Of a stretch of DNA of 64,000 bases, positions 17,341-26,460 are shown piece by piece (the first letter of the stretch is position 1; each line of letters opens with the position of its first letter). Made by a program: the position numbers and the translations under genes. The stretch spans positions 1 to 64,000 of the forward strand of contig CAVVGE010000001.1 in NCBI GenBank assembly GCA_963747735.1. The letters run 5' to 3'. This DNA comes from AP-15 sp963747735. Its GTDB lineage: Bacteria > Pseudomonadota > Alphaproteobacteria > ATCC43930 > CGMCC-115725. The notes beneath the pieces are model-generated. The model did not search any database. It was not told the DNA's origin and saw nothing but the letters and a program-made list of their open reading frames with translations.

Positions 17341-17730
17341 ATGCCCGACGTTGCCACCGATCCGGTCCTGAAACGCTTACGCGCTGCGCTCGACGCGCTC
17401 TATGGCGACCGCATCGAGCGGGTGGTGCTGTTCGGCTCACGCGCCCGCGGCGATGCGCATGAGGATTCCGATTACGACGTGGCGGTGTTCCTCGAAAACC
17501 TCACCGATCGCTGGCAGGAAATCGACCGCATCGTGCCGCTCGTCACGGACATCCTTTACGAGGACGGCGCCTTTATCCGAGCTGCGACAATTTCTGGCTG
17601 AGGGCTACGATATCAAATCGATTTCCGATTACGATGTCGGACCCGACACGGGCGTGTCGCTCGACCGCGCCGCTGCGGCGATCGAGACCGCCCCCATTTC
17701 GTTGACCGTGTCATCGAGCTGCTGACCTGA
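17341..17730 (+). pseudogene. MNT nucleotidyltransferase fused to a HEPN remnant
   Basis: The first 80 codons are a minimal nucleotidyltransferase (GSRARGDAHEDSDYDVAVF), the antitoxin of MNT/HEPN pairs. Its usual C-terminal tail is missing: near 17578 the sequence passes, in another frame, into the C-terminal part of a HEPN protein (FLAEGYDIKSISDYDVG... RAAAAIETA), and a second shift in the C-run near 17692 leads to the ending FVDRVIELLT before TGA at 17728. A deletion that removed the MNT end and the HEPN start explains this. The product cannot work as a HEPN toxin because the RxxxxH region is gone. A GTG at 17311 is an alternative start. Confidence 0.65.
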
Positions 17731-17783
17731 CACGCAACCACCCGCAACAAATGCAGTCGCGAGAAGCGGTGACCCGCGGAGCT

Positions 17784-20144
17784 ATGCGAATTGCGGTAAG
17801 GATCATTGTTTGTCTGTTCGCTGTGGTGCTGGTCCTGGCCGGCGGCGTCTACCTCTATCTGCTGTCGTCGTTGCCGCAGACCGAGGGGCGGCTGGTGGTG
17901 GCCGGGCCGAAGGCGGAGATCCGCATCGAGCGCGATGCCGACGGCATCCCGACGATCGTGGCACGGGACGACGATGATGCCGCCTTCGGCCTCGGCTTTG
18001 TCCATGCCGAGGACCGGCTCTTTCAAATGGAATTGCAGCGGCGCTATGCCGAAGGGCGGCTCGCCGAAATTTTCGGGCCTGACGCGGTGCCGGTCGATAA
18101 GGAAATGCGCGTGTTCGGCCTCGCCCGCGCCGCCGAGGCAGCGATCCCGTTTTTGTCGCCGGAAGTGAACCGCGCGCTCGAGGCTTACGCCGCCGGGGTG
18201 AACGCCTTTCTCGCGTCGCGTCGCGGTGCCTTGCCGCCGGAATTCCTGCTGCTGCGCTTTCGCCCGGAGCCGTGGACCGAGGCCGCGAGCCTGCTGTGGG
18301 GCAAATTGATGGCGTTGCGGCTCGACGGCAACTACCGCGGCGAGCTGTTGCGCGCGTGGCTTGCCCGCTCGATCCCGGCCGCCGACCTGGCCTTTCTTTA
18401 TCCCGAATATCCAAAAGACGCGCCGACGACATTGGCGGCGATGCTGCCGATCTACCGCCGGCTCGGCCTCGGCCGCCTTTACGACACGCTGCCATCCGCG
18501 GTCGGCCCGCATTATGCCTCGAACAACTGGGTCGTGGACGGCCGGCACAGCACGAGCGGCAAGCCGGTCCTGGCGAACGATCCGCATCTCGCCTTTGGCG
18601 CGCCCGGTGTGTGGTACCTCGCCCGCGTGAAAACACCGGGCCGCACGATCGCCGGCGCCACCGCGGCCGGCGTGCCGCTCGTCATCATCGGCCACAACGA
18701 CCGGATCGCCTGGGGCTTTACGACCACCACCGCCGATGTCGAGGATTTGTTTGTCGAGAAGGTCGATCCCGCCGACCCCGGCCGTTATCTGACGCCGCAA
18801 GGCAGCGCGCCGTTCGCGACCCGCCGGGAAAAAATCCTGGTGCGCGGCGCGGCACCGGTCGAATTCACCGTGCGCAGCACGCGGCACGGCCCGGTATTGT
18901 CCGACGTTTTGCCGCCGGGCTCGGCCGGTCCGGGCTATGTGCTGGCGCTCTCGGCCACCTTTGCGATACCTGAGGACAAGAGCGCCGAGGCGCTGTGGAA
19001 GGTCGATCGCGCCGCCGACTGGCCGAGCTTTCGCGCCGCCTGGCAAGACTTTGTCGGGCCGCCGCAAAACGTCGTCTATGCCGATGCCGACGGCACCATC
19101 GGCTTTATCGCGGCGGGGCTCGTGCCGATCCGCGAAAAGGGCGAGGGGTGGATGCCGGCGCCAGGGTGGACCGGCGAATACGATTGGCAGGGGTTTATTC
19201 CGTTCGACAAATTGCCGCACGCCACAAACCCTGCCACAGGCCGTTTTGTCAGCGCCAACAACAAGATCGTGCCCGACAGCTATCCCTATTTCATCAGCCG
19301 CGACTGGGACCTGCCGAACCGCGCCGAGCGCATCGGCGCCCTGCTCGACGCGACCCCGGCGCAGAGCCAGCAGGCGAGCGCCGCGATCCAGGCTGACACA
19401 TTTTCGCTGATGGCCAAACGCCTGGTGCCGCTGATGACCCGCATCACGCCGCAAGACAAGGCGTCGCGCGAAGCGGTCCGGCGTCTGCAGCGCTGGAATT
19501 TCCATATGAGCCGCGACAAGGCGGAGCCGCTGCTGTTCACCGCCTGGTTGCGCGAATTCAGCCGTTCGGTGCTGTTCGGCCGCTTTGGCGATGCTGTCGC
19601 CGGCTATTGGGACCTGAAGCCCCAGGTGATGGAGGCGATCCTGACCACCCGCCCCGATTGGTGCGACGACCCGAAGCATCCCGGGAGCTGGACCTGCGCC
19701 AAGCAACTCCAGCAGTCGCTCGCCACAGCATTGTCGCAGCTGCGCCGCGATTACGGGAACGACATGGAGAACTGGCGCTGGGGCCGGGCGCATATCGCGG
19801 TTTTTGCCAACCCGGTGCTGAGCCGCATCCCGGTGCTGCGCGACTGGTTCGAGGTCTCGATCCCGACCCCCGGCGCCTACGACACGGTCAACCGTGGGCC
19901 GAGCACGATCCGCAGCGAGGCGCATCCTTTCGAGCAGGATTTCGGCGCCGGGCTGCGCATCGTCACCGATCTCGCTTCGTCCGCCAACTCGCAAATGGTC
20001 GTCACCCCCGGCCAATCCGGCAACCCGCTCTCCCCGCATTACGCCGATCTGGTGCAACGCTGGCGCGATTTCCGCCCGCTCACCCCCGGCCGCGCCACCG
20101 CGGTTTCCACCCTTGACTTGGTCCCCGCCGCAAAAGGGCCGTGA
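17784..20144 (+). CDS. Penicillin acylase-family N-terminal-nucleophile hydrolase
   Basis: This 786-residue precursor is a penicillin G acylase/cephalosporin acylase-family enzyme. It has an N-terminal membrane or signal segment (IIVCLFAVVLVLAGGVYLY), an alpha chain, and a self-processing Ser246 at HYA/SNNWVV that becomes the N terminus of the beta chain. Family enzymes hydrolyse amides such as beta-lactam side chains, acyl-homoserine lactones or phenylacetyl amides; the substrate cannot be told. It probably acts in the periplasm. The ATG at 17784 begins the signal segment and follows cggag; an ATG 33 bases upstream has no site. Confidence 0.88.
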   Translation: MRIAVRIIVCLFAVVLVLAGGVYLYLLSSLPQTEGRLVVAGPKAEIRIERDADGIPTIVARDDDDAAFGLGFVHAEDRLFQMELQRRYAEGRLAEIFGPDAVPVDKEMRVFGLARAAEAAIPFLSPEVNRALEAYAAGVNAFLASRRGALPPEFLLLRFRPEPWTEAASLLWGKLMALRLDGNYRGELLRAWLARSIPAADLAFLYPEYPKDAPTTLAAMLPIYRRLGLGRLYDTLPSAVGPHYASNNWVVDGRHSTSGKPVLANDPHLAFGAPGVWYLARVKTPGRTIAGATAAGVPLVIIGHNDRIAWGFTTTTADVEDLFVEKVDPADPGRYLTPQGSAPFATRREKILVRGAAPVEFTVRSTRHGPVLSDVLPPGSAGPGYVLALSATFAIPEDKSAEALWKVDRAADWPSFRAAWQDFVGPPQNVVYADADGTIGFIAAGLVPIREKGEGWMPAPGWTGEYDWQGFIPFDKLPHATNPATGRFVSANNKIVPDSYPYFISRDWDLPNRAERIGALLDATPAQSQQASAAIQADTFSLMAKRLVPLMTRITPQDKASREAVRRLQRWNFHMSRDKAEPLLFTAWLREFSRSVLFGRFGDAVAGYWDLKPQVMEAILTTRPDWCDDPKHPGSWTCAKQLQQSLATALSQLRRDYGNDMENWRWGRAHIAVFANPVLSRIPVLRDWFEVSIPTPGAYDTVNRGPSTIRSEAHPFEQDFGAGLRIVTDLASSANSQMVVTPGQSGNPLSPHYADLVQRWRDFRPLTPGRATAVSTLDLVPAAKGP

Positions 20145-20373
20145 CCGCAGCCGAAATTTGCCCCTTGTCGAGCGACCCCCCGCTGTTGCTGCTGCAAGCG
20201 AGCTGCGGAAGCGAAGGGCCGGGATCGACCGAGCTCCGAGAGCTTCTCGACGAAGGGGGCCGCAGCAGAGAGCTGCGGAGCCGGCCGATCTCCGCGGCCG
20301 ATCCAGGACCCTGACAATGATGGGCCGCGGCGGCGCCCGGGCGCCCAACAGCCGTCGGAAGCGAGGCGTGCCA

Positions 20374-20772
20374 ATGCGTTCGAGCGGGTCGATGCGCGCG
20401 CAGATCGGGACGCTGATACTTGCCACGAGCGCGATCCAGCTGGCCAACGGCTTCTTTGGCACCTTGATCTCGCTGCGCGTGCGATCGAGGATTTCGAGGC
20501 GACGATGGCCGGTCTTGTGCTCAGCAGCTATTTTGCCGGCTTCACGCTGGGTGCGCTGCGCACCGGACGCATCATCGAGCGGTCGGGCACATCCGTGCCT
20601 ATGCCGCTTTCGCCGGGATGGCGGTCGCCGCGACGGCAGCCATGCCGCTGCTGATCGGCCCGGTGCCCTGGATCGTTCTGCGCGCGGTCGTCGGCTTCGG
20701 CTGCGCCGGGGTTTTCATCACCACCGAGAGCTGGCTCAATGCCAAGGCCCGGTCCGAGGAACGCGGGCGGGT
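20374..20772 (+). pseudogene. N-terminal half of an MFS transporter, two frameshifts
   Basis: Reading MRAQIGTLILATSAIQLANG gives TM1; after a shift near 20480 the next frame reads FEATMAGLVLSSYFAGFTLG (TM2); after a second shift near 20584 the frame reads AYAAFAGMAVAATAAMPLLI and GFGCAGVFITTESWLNA (TM3-4). The coding signal ends at about 20772, exactly where a stop codon of an opposed frame begins. Together with the next feature it forms a broken YcaD-like transporter gene. Confidence 0.75.
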
Positions 20773-21360
20773 TCAGGCGGGATCGGGTGGCTTGAGCGGC
20801 CCGGAGGCGCGGAACGGATCGTGGGCGAGCGCCGCCGCCTGCGGCGCCAAAATCTCAAACGGCCGATCGAGGTGCCGCGGCGATGGCGTAGCGACGCTCC
20901 TGGCCGCGGCAAGGAAAGCCAGCAAGAGTGTCGCGGCGGCCATAAAGTAAAGCACGCCGTCGATGCTGAAGCTCGCCTTCAGGCTCGCCCCGATCAGCGG
21001 CGCGGCGATGGAGCCGAGCCCGCTCAGCAAGACGAGCCCTCCGCTTACCGCTACCACCCGGTCGGCCGGCATGTGGTCGTGCGCGTGGGCGACGCAAACC
21101 GGGTAAAGGGTCGACATAAGACCGCCGAGCAGCGCCGCGGCGGGCAGGACAATCGGCAGCGAATGCGGCAGATGGACCAAAGCGATCGCGGCACCGGCAA
21201 AGCCGAGGCCCAACGCGGCGAGCACGGCGCGCCGGTCGAAGCGATCCGAGAGCCGGCCGATCGGCACCTGAAACCCCAGCCCGCCGAGCACAGCGACAAG
21301 CATGAAGAGCGCAATCGTCGATCGCGCGATGCCCTCGCCCTGCATCTGATAGCCGCCAAG
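20773..21360 (-). pseudogene. C-terminal half of the MFS transporter, inverted
   Basis: On the minus strand the sequence from about 21360 to the TGA at 20773 encodes TM7-12 of the same MFS type: GEGIARSTIALFMLVAVLGG, FQVPIGRLSDRFDRRAVL, LPAAALLGGLMSTLYPV and VLYFMAAATLLLAFLAAA. It has no start codon of its own. The two halves meet tail to tail at 20772/20773, and the TM5-6 segment is missing, which indicates an inversion with loss of material or a misassembly. Confidence 0.75.
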
Positions 21361-22553
21361 GGTGCGCCACACGAGAACGCAATCGAGGCCGAGCGTGGCA
21401 CCCTCGGTATCGACTGCGACCCGACGGCTCGCCGGCCCGCGTTCGTCGAGCCGCGCGACGACCACGGCCGCTGGACCGGCGAAGGCGGTGAAAGCGAGAG
21501 CGAGAGGGAGACGGCCCCGCCGGCCGTCGCAATCGGCGCAACCGCCGCTGTGGCGGCCGAAGCCGGCGCCTCGGTCTTCGGGCAACTCGGCCGTGCAGCG
21601 CTCACCAGCCTCGCCGATTTCGCCGCCGGCATGCCGGCCCCACCGCCTTTTTCGGCGTCCTGTTCCTGCCGGCCAACCGCGGCCTCGTCGCCGAAGGCCC
21701 GCTGCCCGGCCGGCCCGATCTCGGCTATCGCTACGATCGGGACACCGGTGTCCTCGACATCTATCGCCAGGGCGAGGCCGGCCGGCCACTGCTGGTTTCC
21801 GCTCACATCGGCACCGACGGCCGGTTTTACGACGCCGACGGCCGGGTCATCGGGCGCAGCCTCGGCAGCACCGTCCTGGTCGATCCCGAAGCGCTGCCGG
21901 CCCCGCTGGGGCTGAGCGGCGCCGAGGCTCGCGTCGCGTCGGCAAGCGAACGGGACCAGCCGAAGCTCTGTCCCAACCGAAGCAAAGAGAACATCGCCGG
22001 CCGATCGAAGCGTTCGCTCCAATACCAGGAGCAGATCAGCCAGCTGCCGCGCGGCTTCGAAGTCAAGTTGAACGGTGTCCGCTTCGACGGTTGCCGCGAG
22101 GAAGACGGCACAATGCTCGAAGCCAAGGGCCCCGGTTACGCCGACAAAATGGTCGGGCCAGAGACCTGGCAGGAGTGGTATACCGGGGTCCGGTCGATCA
22201 AGGCTCAGATGAAGAGTCAAGCGAAAGCGTCGGTGGATAGAAATGTTGAGTGGCATTTCGCCGAACCGGCAGTTGCGCGATACTTTAGAGGATATGCTGA
22301 ACAGGAGGGCCTGGCGAATATCGATGTAAGATACACTCCTGTGAGGAGATCATGGTTTCCGAGGCGTATAAGCTACATGTGCACTGGCGAGATCGCCCGG
22401 AAAGCACGCAATCCTGTGCGCGGCGCCTTGCCCGCATGCTGGAGGGCCTCGCCGACGCCCATCCAGCGTTCGCACGCTGGAACAAGCAGGCGAAATCTCG
22501 CGCTGCTGCCGACAAACCGGCGTGGGCGATACCGCCCGATATCGACGAGTTGA
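21361..22553 (+). pseudogene. Polymorphic toxin fragment with Tox-REase-5-like domain
   Basis: Two frames join into one protein tail. The first (21361 to about 21640) reads RRPAFVEPRDDHGRWTGEGG and an Ala-rich helical linker; a one-base shift in the C-run near 21640 leads to FFGVLFLPANRGLVAEG and finally to the nuclease domain: FEVKLNGVRFDGCREEDGTM then LEAKGPGYADKM at 22120-22150, with the D...EAK signature of restriction-endonuclease-fold toxins (Tox-REase-5). The N-terminal delivery part is missing: upstream lies the inverted MFS fragment. The frame stays open past the expected domain end (about 22340) and overlaps the immunity gene for about 200 bases, so the natural stop may also be lost. 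Function as a secreted DNase is inferred from family and the neighbouring immunity gene. Confidence 0.65.
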
Positions 22554-23116
22554 CCACCGTCTTCGAGAAGGGCCGGCAGTACAAGGACGTCCCGCGCCAG
22601 CCATGGCCGGAGCTGGGCTATTCAGTGGCCGCGTGGAATGGCCTCGATGCTCCCTATGGAGCATCGCTGAGCATCGGGCCGGGAGCGTTTGCCAGCAATA
22701 GGCCTTTTCCGAATTCCGCGGATCTGGAACTGGATCCCGCATGCGCCGGAAATGCGGACCTGACGAGCGTCGGCGCCCTGAAGCCGGCGATGCTCAGCCT
22801 GATTGCGGCGTGGGAGCCGGATCGCGGCAATCTCGTATGCTGGGAATATTGGTCGCGGCTGTACGGCGATCGGCATTATCCGCTGTTCCGCAGCGGGTGG
22901 ATGACTTATCTGGCGGCGCAATACGCCAGCCGGGTCACACCGCCGCCGGCGGCAATCGTTGAAAGGGTGGCGGGTGGAGGCATGCTGCTCTTGGCGACCG
23001 AGGAGCGCTTCAGCATGGACAACCCGGCGCATCTCGCCGTCGCCGACGCGATCCAGGCGGCGCTCGACCCGATCCAGAAGATGGTCCCGCTCGGGCAGGC
23101 CGCGCCGACGGCGTGA
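22352..23116 (+). CDS. Immunity 52-like protein
   Basis: This 254-residue protein matches the Imm52 pattern: SCARRLARMLEGLADAHPAF near residue 22, ARWNKQAKSRAAA, then IDELTTVFEKGRQYKDVP and LGYSVAAWNG. Imm52 proteins are cytoplasmic antidotes that usually sit directly behind Tox-REase-5 toxins, as here. The ATG at 22352 has GAGGAG before it and the gene is intact, unlike the toxin. Retaining an intact immunity gene with a broken toxin is the usual orphan-immunity outcome. Confidence 0.75.
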   Translation: MVSEAYKLHVHWRDRPESTQSCARRLARMLEGLADAHPAFARWNKQAKSRAAADKPAWAIPPDIDELTTVFEKGRQYKDVPRQPWPELGYSVAAWNGLDAPYGASLSIGPGAFASNRPFPNSADLELDPACAGNADLTSVGALKPAMLSLIAAWEPDRGNLVCWEYWSRLYGDRHYPLFRSGWMTYLAAQYASRVTPPPAAIVERVAGGGMLLLATEERFSMDNPAHLAVADAIQAALDPIQKMVPLGQAAPTA

Positions 23117-23226
23117 AACGCACACCTGCGCCCAACTGCCGCGCGCTCCCGGCGCGGGCTGGCCGAGTTTGCGGCCTTGATGTAATTGAACCGCCTTCGA
23201 GCTTGGTCAAGGGCCACGACCCGACG

Positions 23227-24468
23227 ATGAACGAGTTGCCGGTAACCATTGCCGATATTCGCGCTGCCGCCGGGGCGATCGCGGGTGCGGTCGCGCGCAC
23301 GCCGACGGTCGCCGCACCGGCACTCTCGGAGCTGGCCGGCGCCGAGATTTTCCTAAAGCTCGAGAACTTGCATCGCACCGGCTCGTTCAAGGAGCGCGGC
23401 GCTTTGAACAAGCTCTTGTCGTTGCGCCCGGCCGAGCGCCGCGCCGGGGTTGTCGCGATGTCGGCCGGCAACCACGCCCAAGGGGTCGCCTATCATGCCC
23501 GGCGGCTCGGCATCCCGGCGACGATCGTGATGCCCGAGGGCACGCCTTTTATCAAGGTCGAGCGCACCGAGGCTTTTGGCGCCACGGTCGTGCTCAGGGG
23601 CGACGGGCTCGTCGCCGCCCGCGAAGCCGCCGATGCGCTCGTGCGCGAGCGAGGCCTGGTGCCGATCCATCCCTATGACGACCCGGCGGTGATCGCCGGC
23701 CAGGGCACGATCGCGCTCGAAATGCTGACCGACACGCCCGACCTCGATGTGATCCTGGTGCCGATCGGCGGCGGCGGGCTGATTTCCGGGATCGCGGTCG
23801 CAGCGAAAGCAATACAGCCGGCGATCGAAATCGTCGGCGTCGAGTCGGCGCTTTATCCCTCGATGCGGCGGCTGATGCGCGGCGAGGATCCGGGACCGCC
23901 GGCCGAGGCGCCGACCCTGGCCGAAGGGATTGCGGTCAAGGAGCCGGGCCAATTGACCCGGCGGATCGTTGCGGCCTTCGTCCGCGACATCCTGCTCGTC
24001 GCCGATCCCATGGTCGAGAATGCGGTCGAGACCTTGCTGGAGCGACAAAAGCTCGTGGTCGAAGGCGCCGGGGCGATCGGCCTCGCGGCGCTGCTGGCGG
24101 CCCGCGAGCGGTTCGCCGGCAAGCGGGTCGGGATCGTCGTCACCGGCGGCAATATCGACGCGCGGCTCCTCGCCTCGATCCTGATGCGCGGGCTGGTGCG
24201 CGGCGGCCGCCTGGTGCGGCTGCGCGCCGAATTGCCCGATGTGCCGGGCGCGCTGTCGCGCATATCCAGGATCATCGGCAAGCATGCCGGCAATATCGTC
24301 GAGGTCCACCACCAGCGCCTCTTCCACGACACCTCGGTCAAGCGCGCCGAGCTCGATGTCGTCGTCGAAACCCAAAACCGGCGCCATGTCGAAACCCTGA
24401 TCGAGGCGCTCAACACCGGCGGCTTCCCAACCCGGCTCCTGCCCGGCGGTGCCGACAACGGCGGCTGA
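23227..24468 (+). CDS. Threonine ammonia-lyase (threonine dehydratase)
   Basis: This 413-residue PLP-dependent fold-type II enzyme has Lys55 in TGSFKERGA as Schiff-base lysine, the phosphate-binding PIGGGGLISG loop and a C-terminal ACT-like domain (RLRAELPDVPGALSRISRII). It deaminates threonine to 2-oxobutyrate and ammonia; the length and single ACT domain fit the TdcB/serine-threonine type rather than the longer biosynthetic IlvA. The ATG at 23227 begins the conserved protein. The MaoC gene follows 11 bases later. Confidence 0.9.
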   Translation: MNELPVTIADIRAAAGAIAGAVARTPTVAAPALSELAGAEIFLKLENLHRTGSFKERGALNKLLSLRPAERRAGVVAMSAGNHAQGVAYHARRLGIPATIVMPEGTPFIKVERTEAFGATVVLRGDGLVAAREAADALVRERGLVPIHPYDDPAVIAGQGTIALEMLTDTPDLDVILVPIGGGGLISGIAVAAKAIQPAIEIVGVESALYPSMRRLMRGEDPGPPAEAPTLAEGIAVKEPGQLTRRIVAAFVRDILLVADPMVENAVETLLERQKLVVEGAGAIGLAALLAARERFAGKRVGIVVTGGNIDARLLASILMRGLVRGGRLVRLRAELPDVPGALSRISRIIGKHAGNIVEVHHQRLFHDTSVKRAELDVVVETQNRRHVETLIEALNTGGFPTRLLPGGADNGG

Positions 24469-24479
24469 AGGAGGTGCGG

Positions 24480-24989
24480 ATGACCGCAGCCGATCTCTCC
24501 GCGCCGCAGGCCGAGCGCCGCTTTGAGGACTATGTCCCGGGCGGCGTCTACGAATACGGCACGATCAGCCTCAGCGAGACCGAAATTATCGACTTCGCCC
24601 GGCGCCACGATCCGCAAGAAATCCATACCGACCGCCAGGCGGCGGCCAACGGCCCGTTCGGCGGGCTGATCGCCAGCGGCTGGCAGACCGTGACGGTCAT
24701 GATGCGGCTTCTGGTCGGCGGTTTTTTGCCGGGTGCGGCGAGCCTCGGCTCGCCGGGCATCGACGAGCTGCGCTGGACCCGCCCGGTGCGCCCCGGCGAC
24801 GCCTTGCGCGTGCGCGTGACCATCCTCGAAGCGACACGCTCGCGCTCGCGGCCCGACCGCGGCATGGTGCGCACCTCGGTCGAGGTGTTGAACCAAAACA
24901 ACGAAATGGTGATGAGCCTGAAGGCGATGAACATGATGCGCTGCCGGAGACCCGTCACTTACCCTCCCCCGCAGGCGGGGGAGGGTTAG
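24480..24989 (+). CDS. MaoC-family (R)-specific enoyl-CoA hydratase-like protein
   Basis: This 169-residue hot-dog fold protein has the hydratase-2 motif DPQEIHTDRQAA with its Asp and His, so it may hydrate trans-2-enoyl-CoA or act on a related acyl-CoA. The ATG at 24480 follows a perfect AAGGAGGTG site. The last codons (VTYPPPQAGEG) and the TAG stop lie inside the palindromic repeat at 24959-24994, so the repeat has replaced the natural C-terminal end. It probably forms an operon with threonine ammonia-lyase. Confidence 0.88.
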   Translation: MTAADLSAPQAERRFEDYVPGGVYEYGTISLSETEIIDFARRHDPQEIHTDRQAAANGPFGGLIASGWQTVTVMMRLLVGGFLPGAASLGSPGIDELRWTRPVRPGDALRVRVTILEATRSRSRPDRGMVRTSVEVLNQNNEMVMSLKAMNMMRCRRPVTYPPPQAGEG

Positions 24990-24994
24990 GGTGG
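24959..24994. repeat. Palindromic repeat overlapping the MaoC 3' end
   Basis: The sequence accctcccccgcaggcgggg and its inverted continuation form a strong hairpin of the same family as the in-frame copy at 5766-5900 and the copy at 56505-56580. It holds the stop codon of the MaoC gene and may also end transcription. Confidence 0.75.
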
Positions 24995-25004
24995 GGGCGA
25001 TCGC

Positions 25005-25643
25005 TTGAAGATCGGCATCGTCTCCGATTTGCATTGCAATATCGCGGGGCTGCGGCGCGCCTTTGAGATCATCGGCGATGTCGACGAGATCCTCTGTCTC
25101 GGCGACAGCATCTACGAATATCGGTTTTCGAACGAGGTCGTGGCGGCGCTCAAGGACCGCGGCGCGCTGACGATCCTCGGCAACCACGAAGAAGGCTTTC
25201 TCGGCCCGCACGGAATCCGCGCGCGGGCGGCGGCTTGGATCGATCCTTCGCTGCTCGCTTGGCTTGCCGGACGCCCGCACCGGCTCGAATTGACGACCGC
25301 CGGCAAAAGGCTTTTGGCAGTGCATTCGACACCGTGGGAGCCGCGCGGCACCTATGTTTATCCGCACAGCTCGCTGCTGGAGCGTTTTGCCGAGGCCGAA
25401 GCCGATTTCGTCCTCTACGGCCACACTCATCATCAGCTGGTGCAGCGCGTCGGCCGGGTGCTGGTGATCAATCCCGGCTCGGCCGGCGAAGCGCGCGACA
25501 CGAGCAACGGCCGGCAGCTGAGCTGCGCCGTTCTCGATACCGAAACCGGCGAAGTTTCCGTCGTCGATTTTCCGGATCAGGCGGCCGAGGCAGCGCGGAT
25601 CGCTACCGCCCAGCCGGGCCTTTCCGATCGAGGAAGTCCTTGA
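25005..25643 (+). CDS. Calcineurin-like metallophosphoesterase
   Basis: This 212-residue protein has all metal motifs of the family in order: SDLHCN, LGDSIYEY, LGNHEEG and GHTHHQL. The YfcE/MJ0936-like subgroup hydrolyses phosphodiesters; the substrate is unknown. The start is TTG at 25005, directly at the first motif (LKIGIVSDLH, initiated as Met), placed 11 bases after the palindromic repeat. Its last 41 bases overlap the end of the enoyl-CoA hydratase gene on the other strand. Confidence 0.88.
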   Translation: MKIGIVSDLHCNIAGLRRAFEIIGDVDEILCLGDSIYEYRFSNEVVAALKDRGALTILGNHEEGFLGPHGIRARAAAWIDPSLLAWLAGRPHRLELTTAGKRLLAVHSTPWEPRGTYVYPHSSLLERFAEAEADFVLYGHTHHQLVQRVGRVLVINPGSAGEARDTSNGRQLSCAVLDTETGEVSVVDFPDQAAEAARIATAQPGLSDRGSP

Positions 25644-26370
25644 ACCCCTCGCGCGGGTGGCCGGCGGAAAGCCAGCTGCCGCGGGCGTCCTCCTCGCCGG
25701 CGTAGCGTTCGCGCCAGCCGGCGCCGATCCCGTCATGCAGCAGGCGCTTGATCCCCTGGACCATGCGCGCATCGTTTTTGGCAATCATCTGCGCCATTTC
25801 GACCGCGAACTCGACGAGCCGCGACGACGGCACGACCTGGTTCAAGAGGCCGATGCGCAGGGCCTCTTCGGCGCCGACGACGCGGCCGGTGTAGAGCAGC
25901 TCCTTGGCCTTCGGCAGCCCGACCAGCAACGGCAACGACCAGGTCGAGTTGACCCGGCCATAGCTCGCCGCCAGAAAGCGGAACGAGCTCCTCTCGCAGC
26001 CGATGCGCAGGTCGAGGGTCGACGAGAGCAGCGCCGCGCCACCATAGGCGAGCCCGTTGATCGCCCCGATCAGCGGCTTTTCAAAGCTCGCGACGTGCCA
26101 GGTCGCCTCGTTGCGAAACGCCTGGCGCTGGGCCAGCTCCTCGCTCGACATGCCGGCCATTTCGTGAATGTCGGCGCCGGCGGAAAAAGCCTTCTCCCCC
26201 GCCCCGGTCAATATCACTGCCTTGACCGTCTCGTCCTCTCCGTACCCGGTCAGCGCCTCGTCGAGCTCGCGCGCCAGCCCAAAGCTCAGCGCATTCAATT
26301 TTTCCGGCCGGTTCAGGGTGATCACGGCGACGCCGTCGCGGCATTCGGTCAGGATAAATTCGTAAGCCAT
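25603..26370 (-). CDS. Enoyl-CoA hydratase/isomerase family protein
   Basis: This 255-residue crotonase-fold protein has the oxyanion-hole motifs FSAGADIHEM and INGLAYGGAALL. The glutamate pair of classical enoyl-CoA hydratase is not obvious (the usual region reads ASYGRVNSTW), so it may be another crotonase activity, for instance an isomerase or hydrolase. The ATG at 26370 has GGAG upstream; the much longer frame past it is antisense to the CoA-transferase and was rejected. Confidence 0.85.
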   Translation of the reverse strand: MAYEFILTECRDGVAVITLNRPEKLNALSFGLARELDEALTGYGEDETVKAVILTGAGEKAFSAGADIHEMAGMSSEELAQRQAFRNEATWHVASFEKPLIGAINGLAYGGAALLSSTLDLRIGCERSSFRFLAASYGRVNSTWSLPLLVGLPKAKELLYTGRVVGAEEALRIGLLNQVVPSSRLVEFAVEMAQMIAKNDARMVQGIKRLLHDGIGAGWRERYAGEEDARGSWLSAGHPREGFKDFLDRKGPAGR

Positions 26371-26460
26371 TTTATGCTCCGGCTCGGGGGTTCCCAGGTT
26401 TGACACTAGGGCGGGGCCGGGTGTTAGCTCAACCCCCGGCGCGGATTGGCGGAGGTGGCG

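Noticed and set aside
17613..20462. Minus-strand open frame of 949 codons
   Set aside because: It is antisense to the penicillin-acylase gene, with Arg/Ala/Gly-rich composition and no recognisable domain; a usual high-G+C shadow.
19894..21915. 673-codon plus-strand frame across the MFS/toxin zone
   Set aside because: It joins the acylase shadow, the first MFS piece and antisense of the second; only short parts are truly coding, in different genes.
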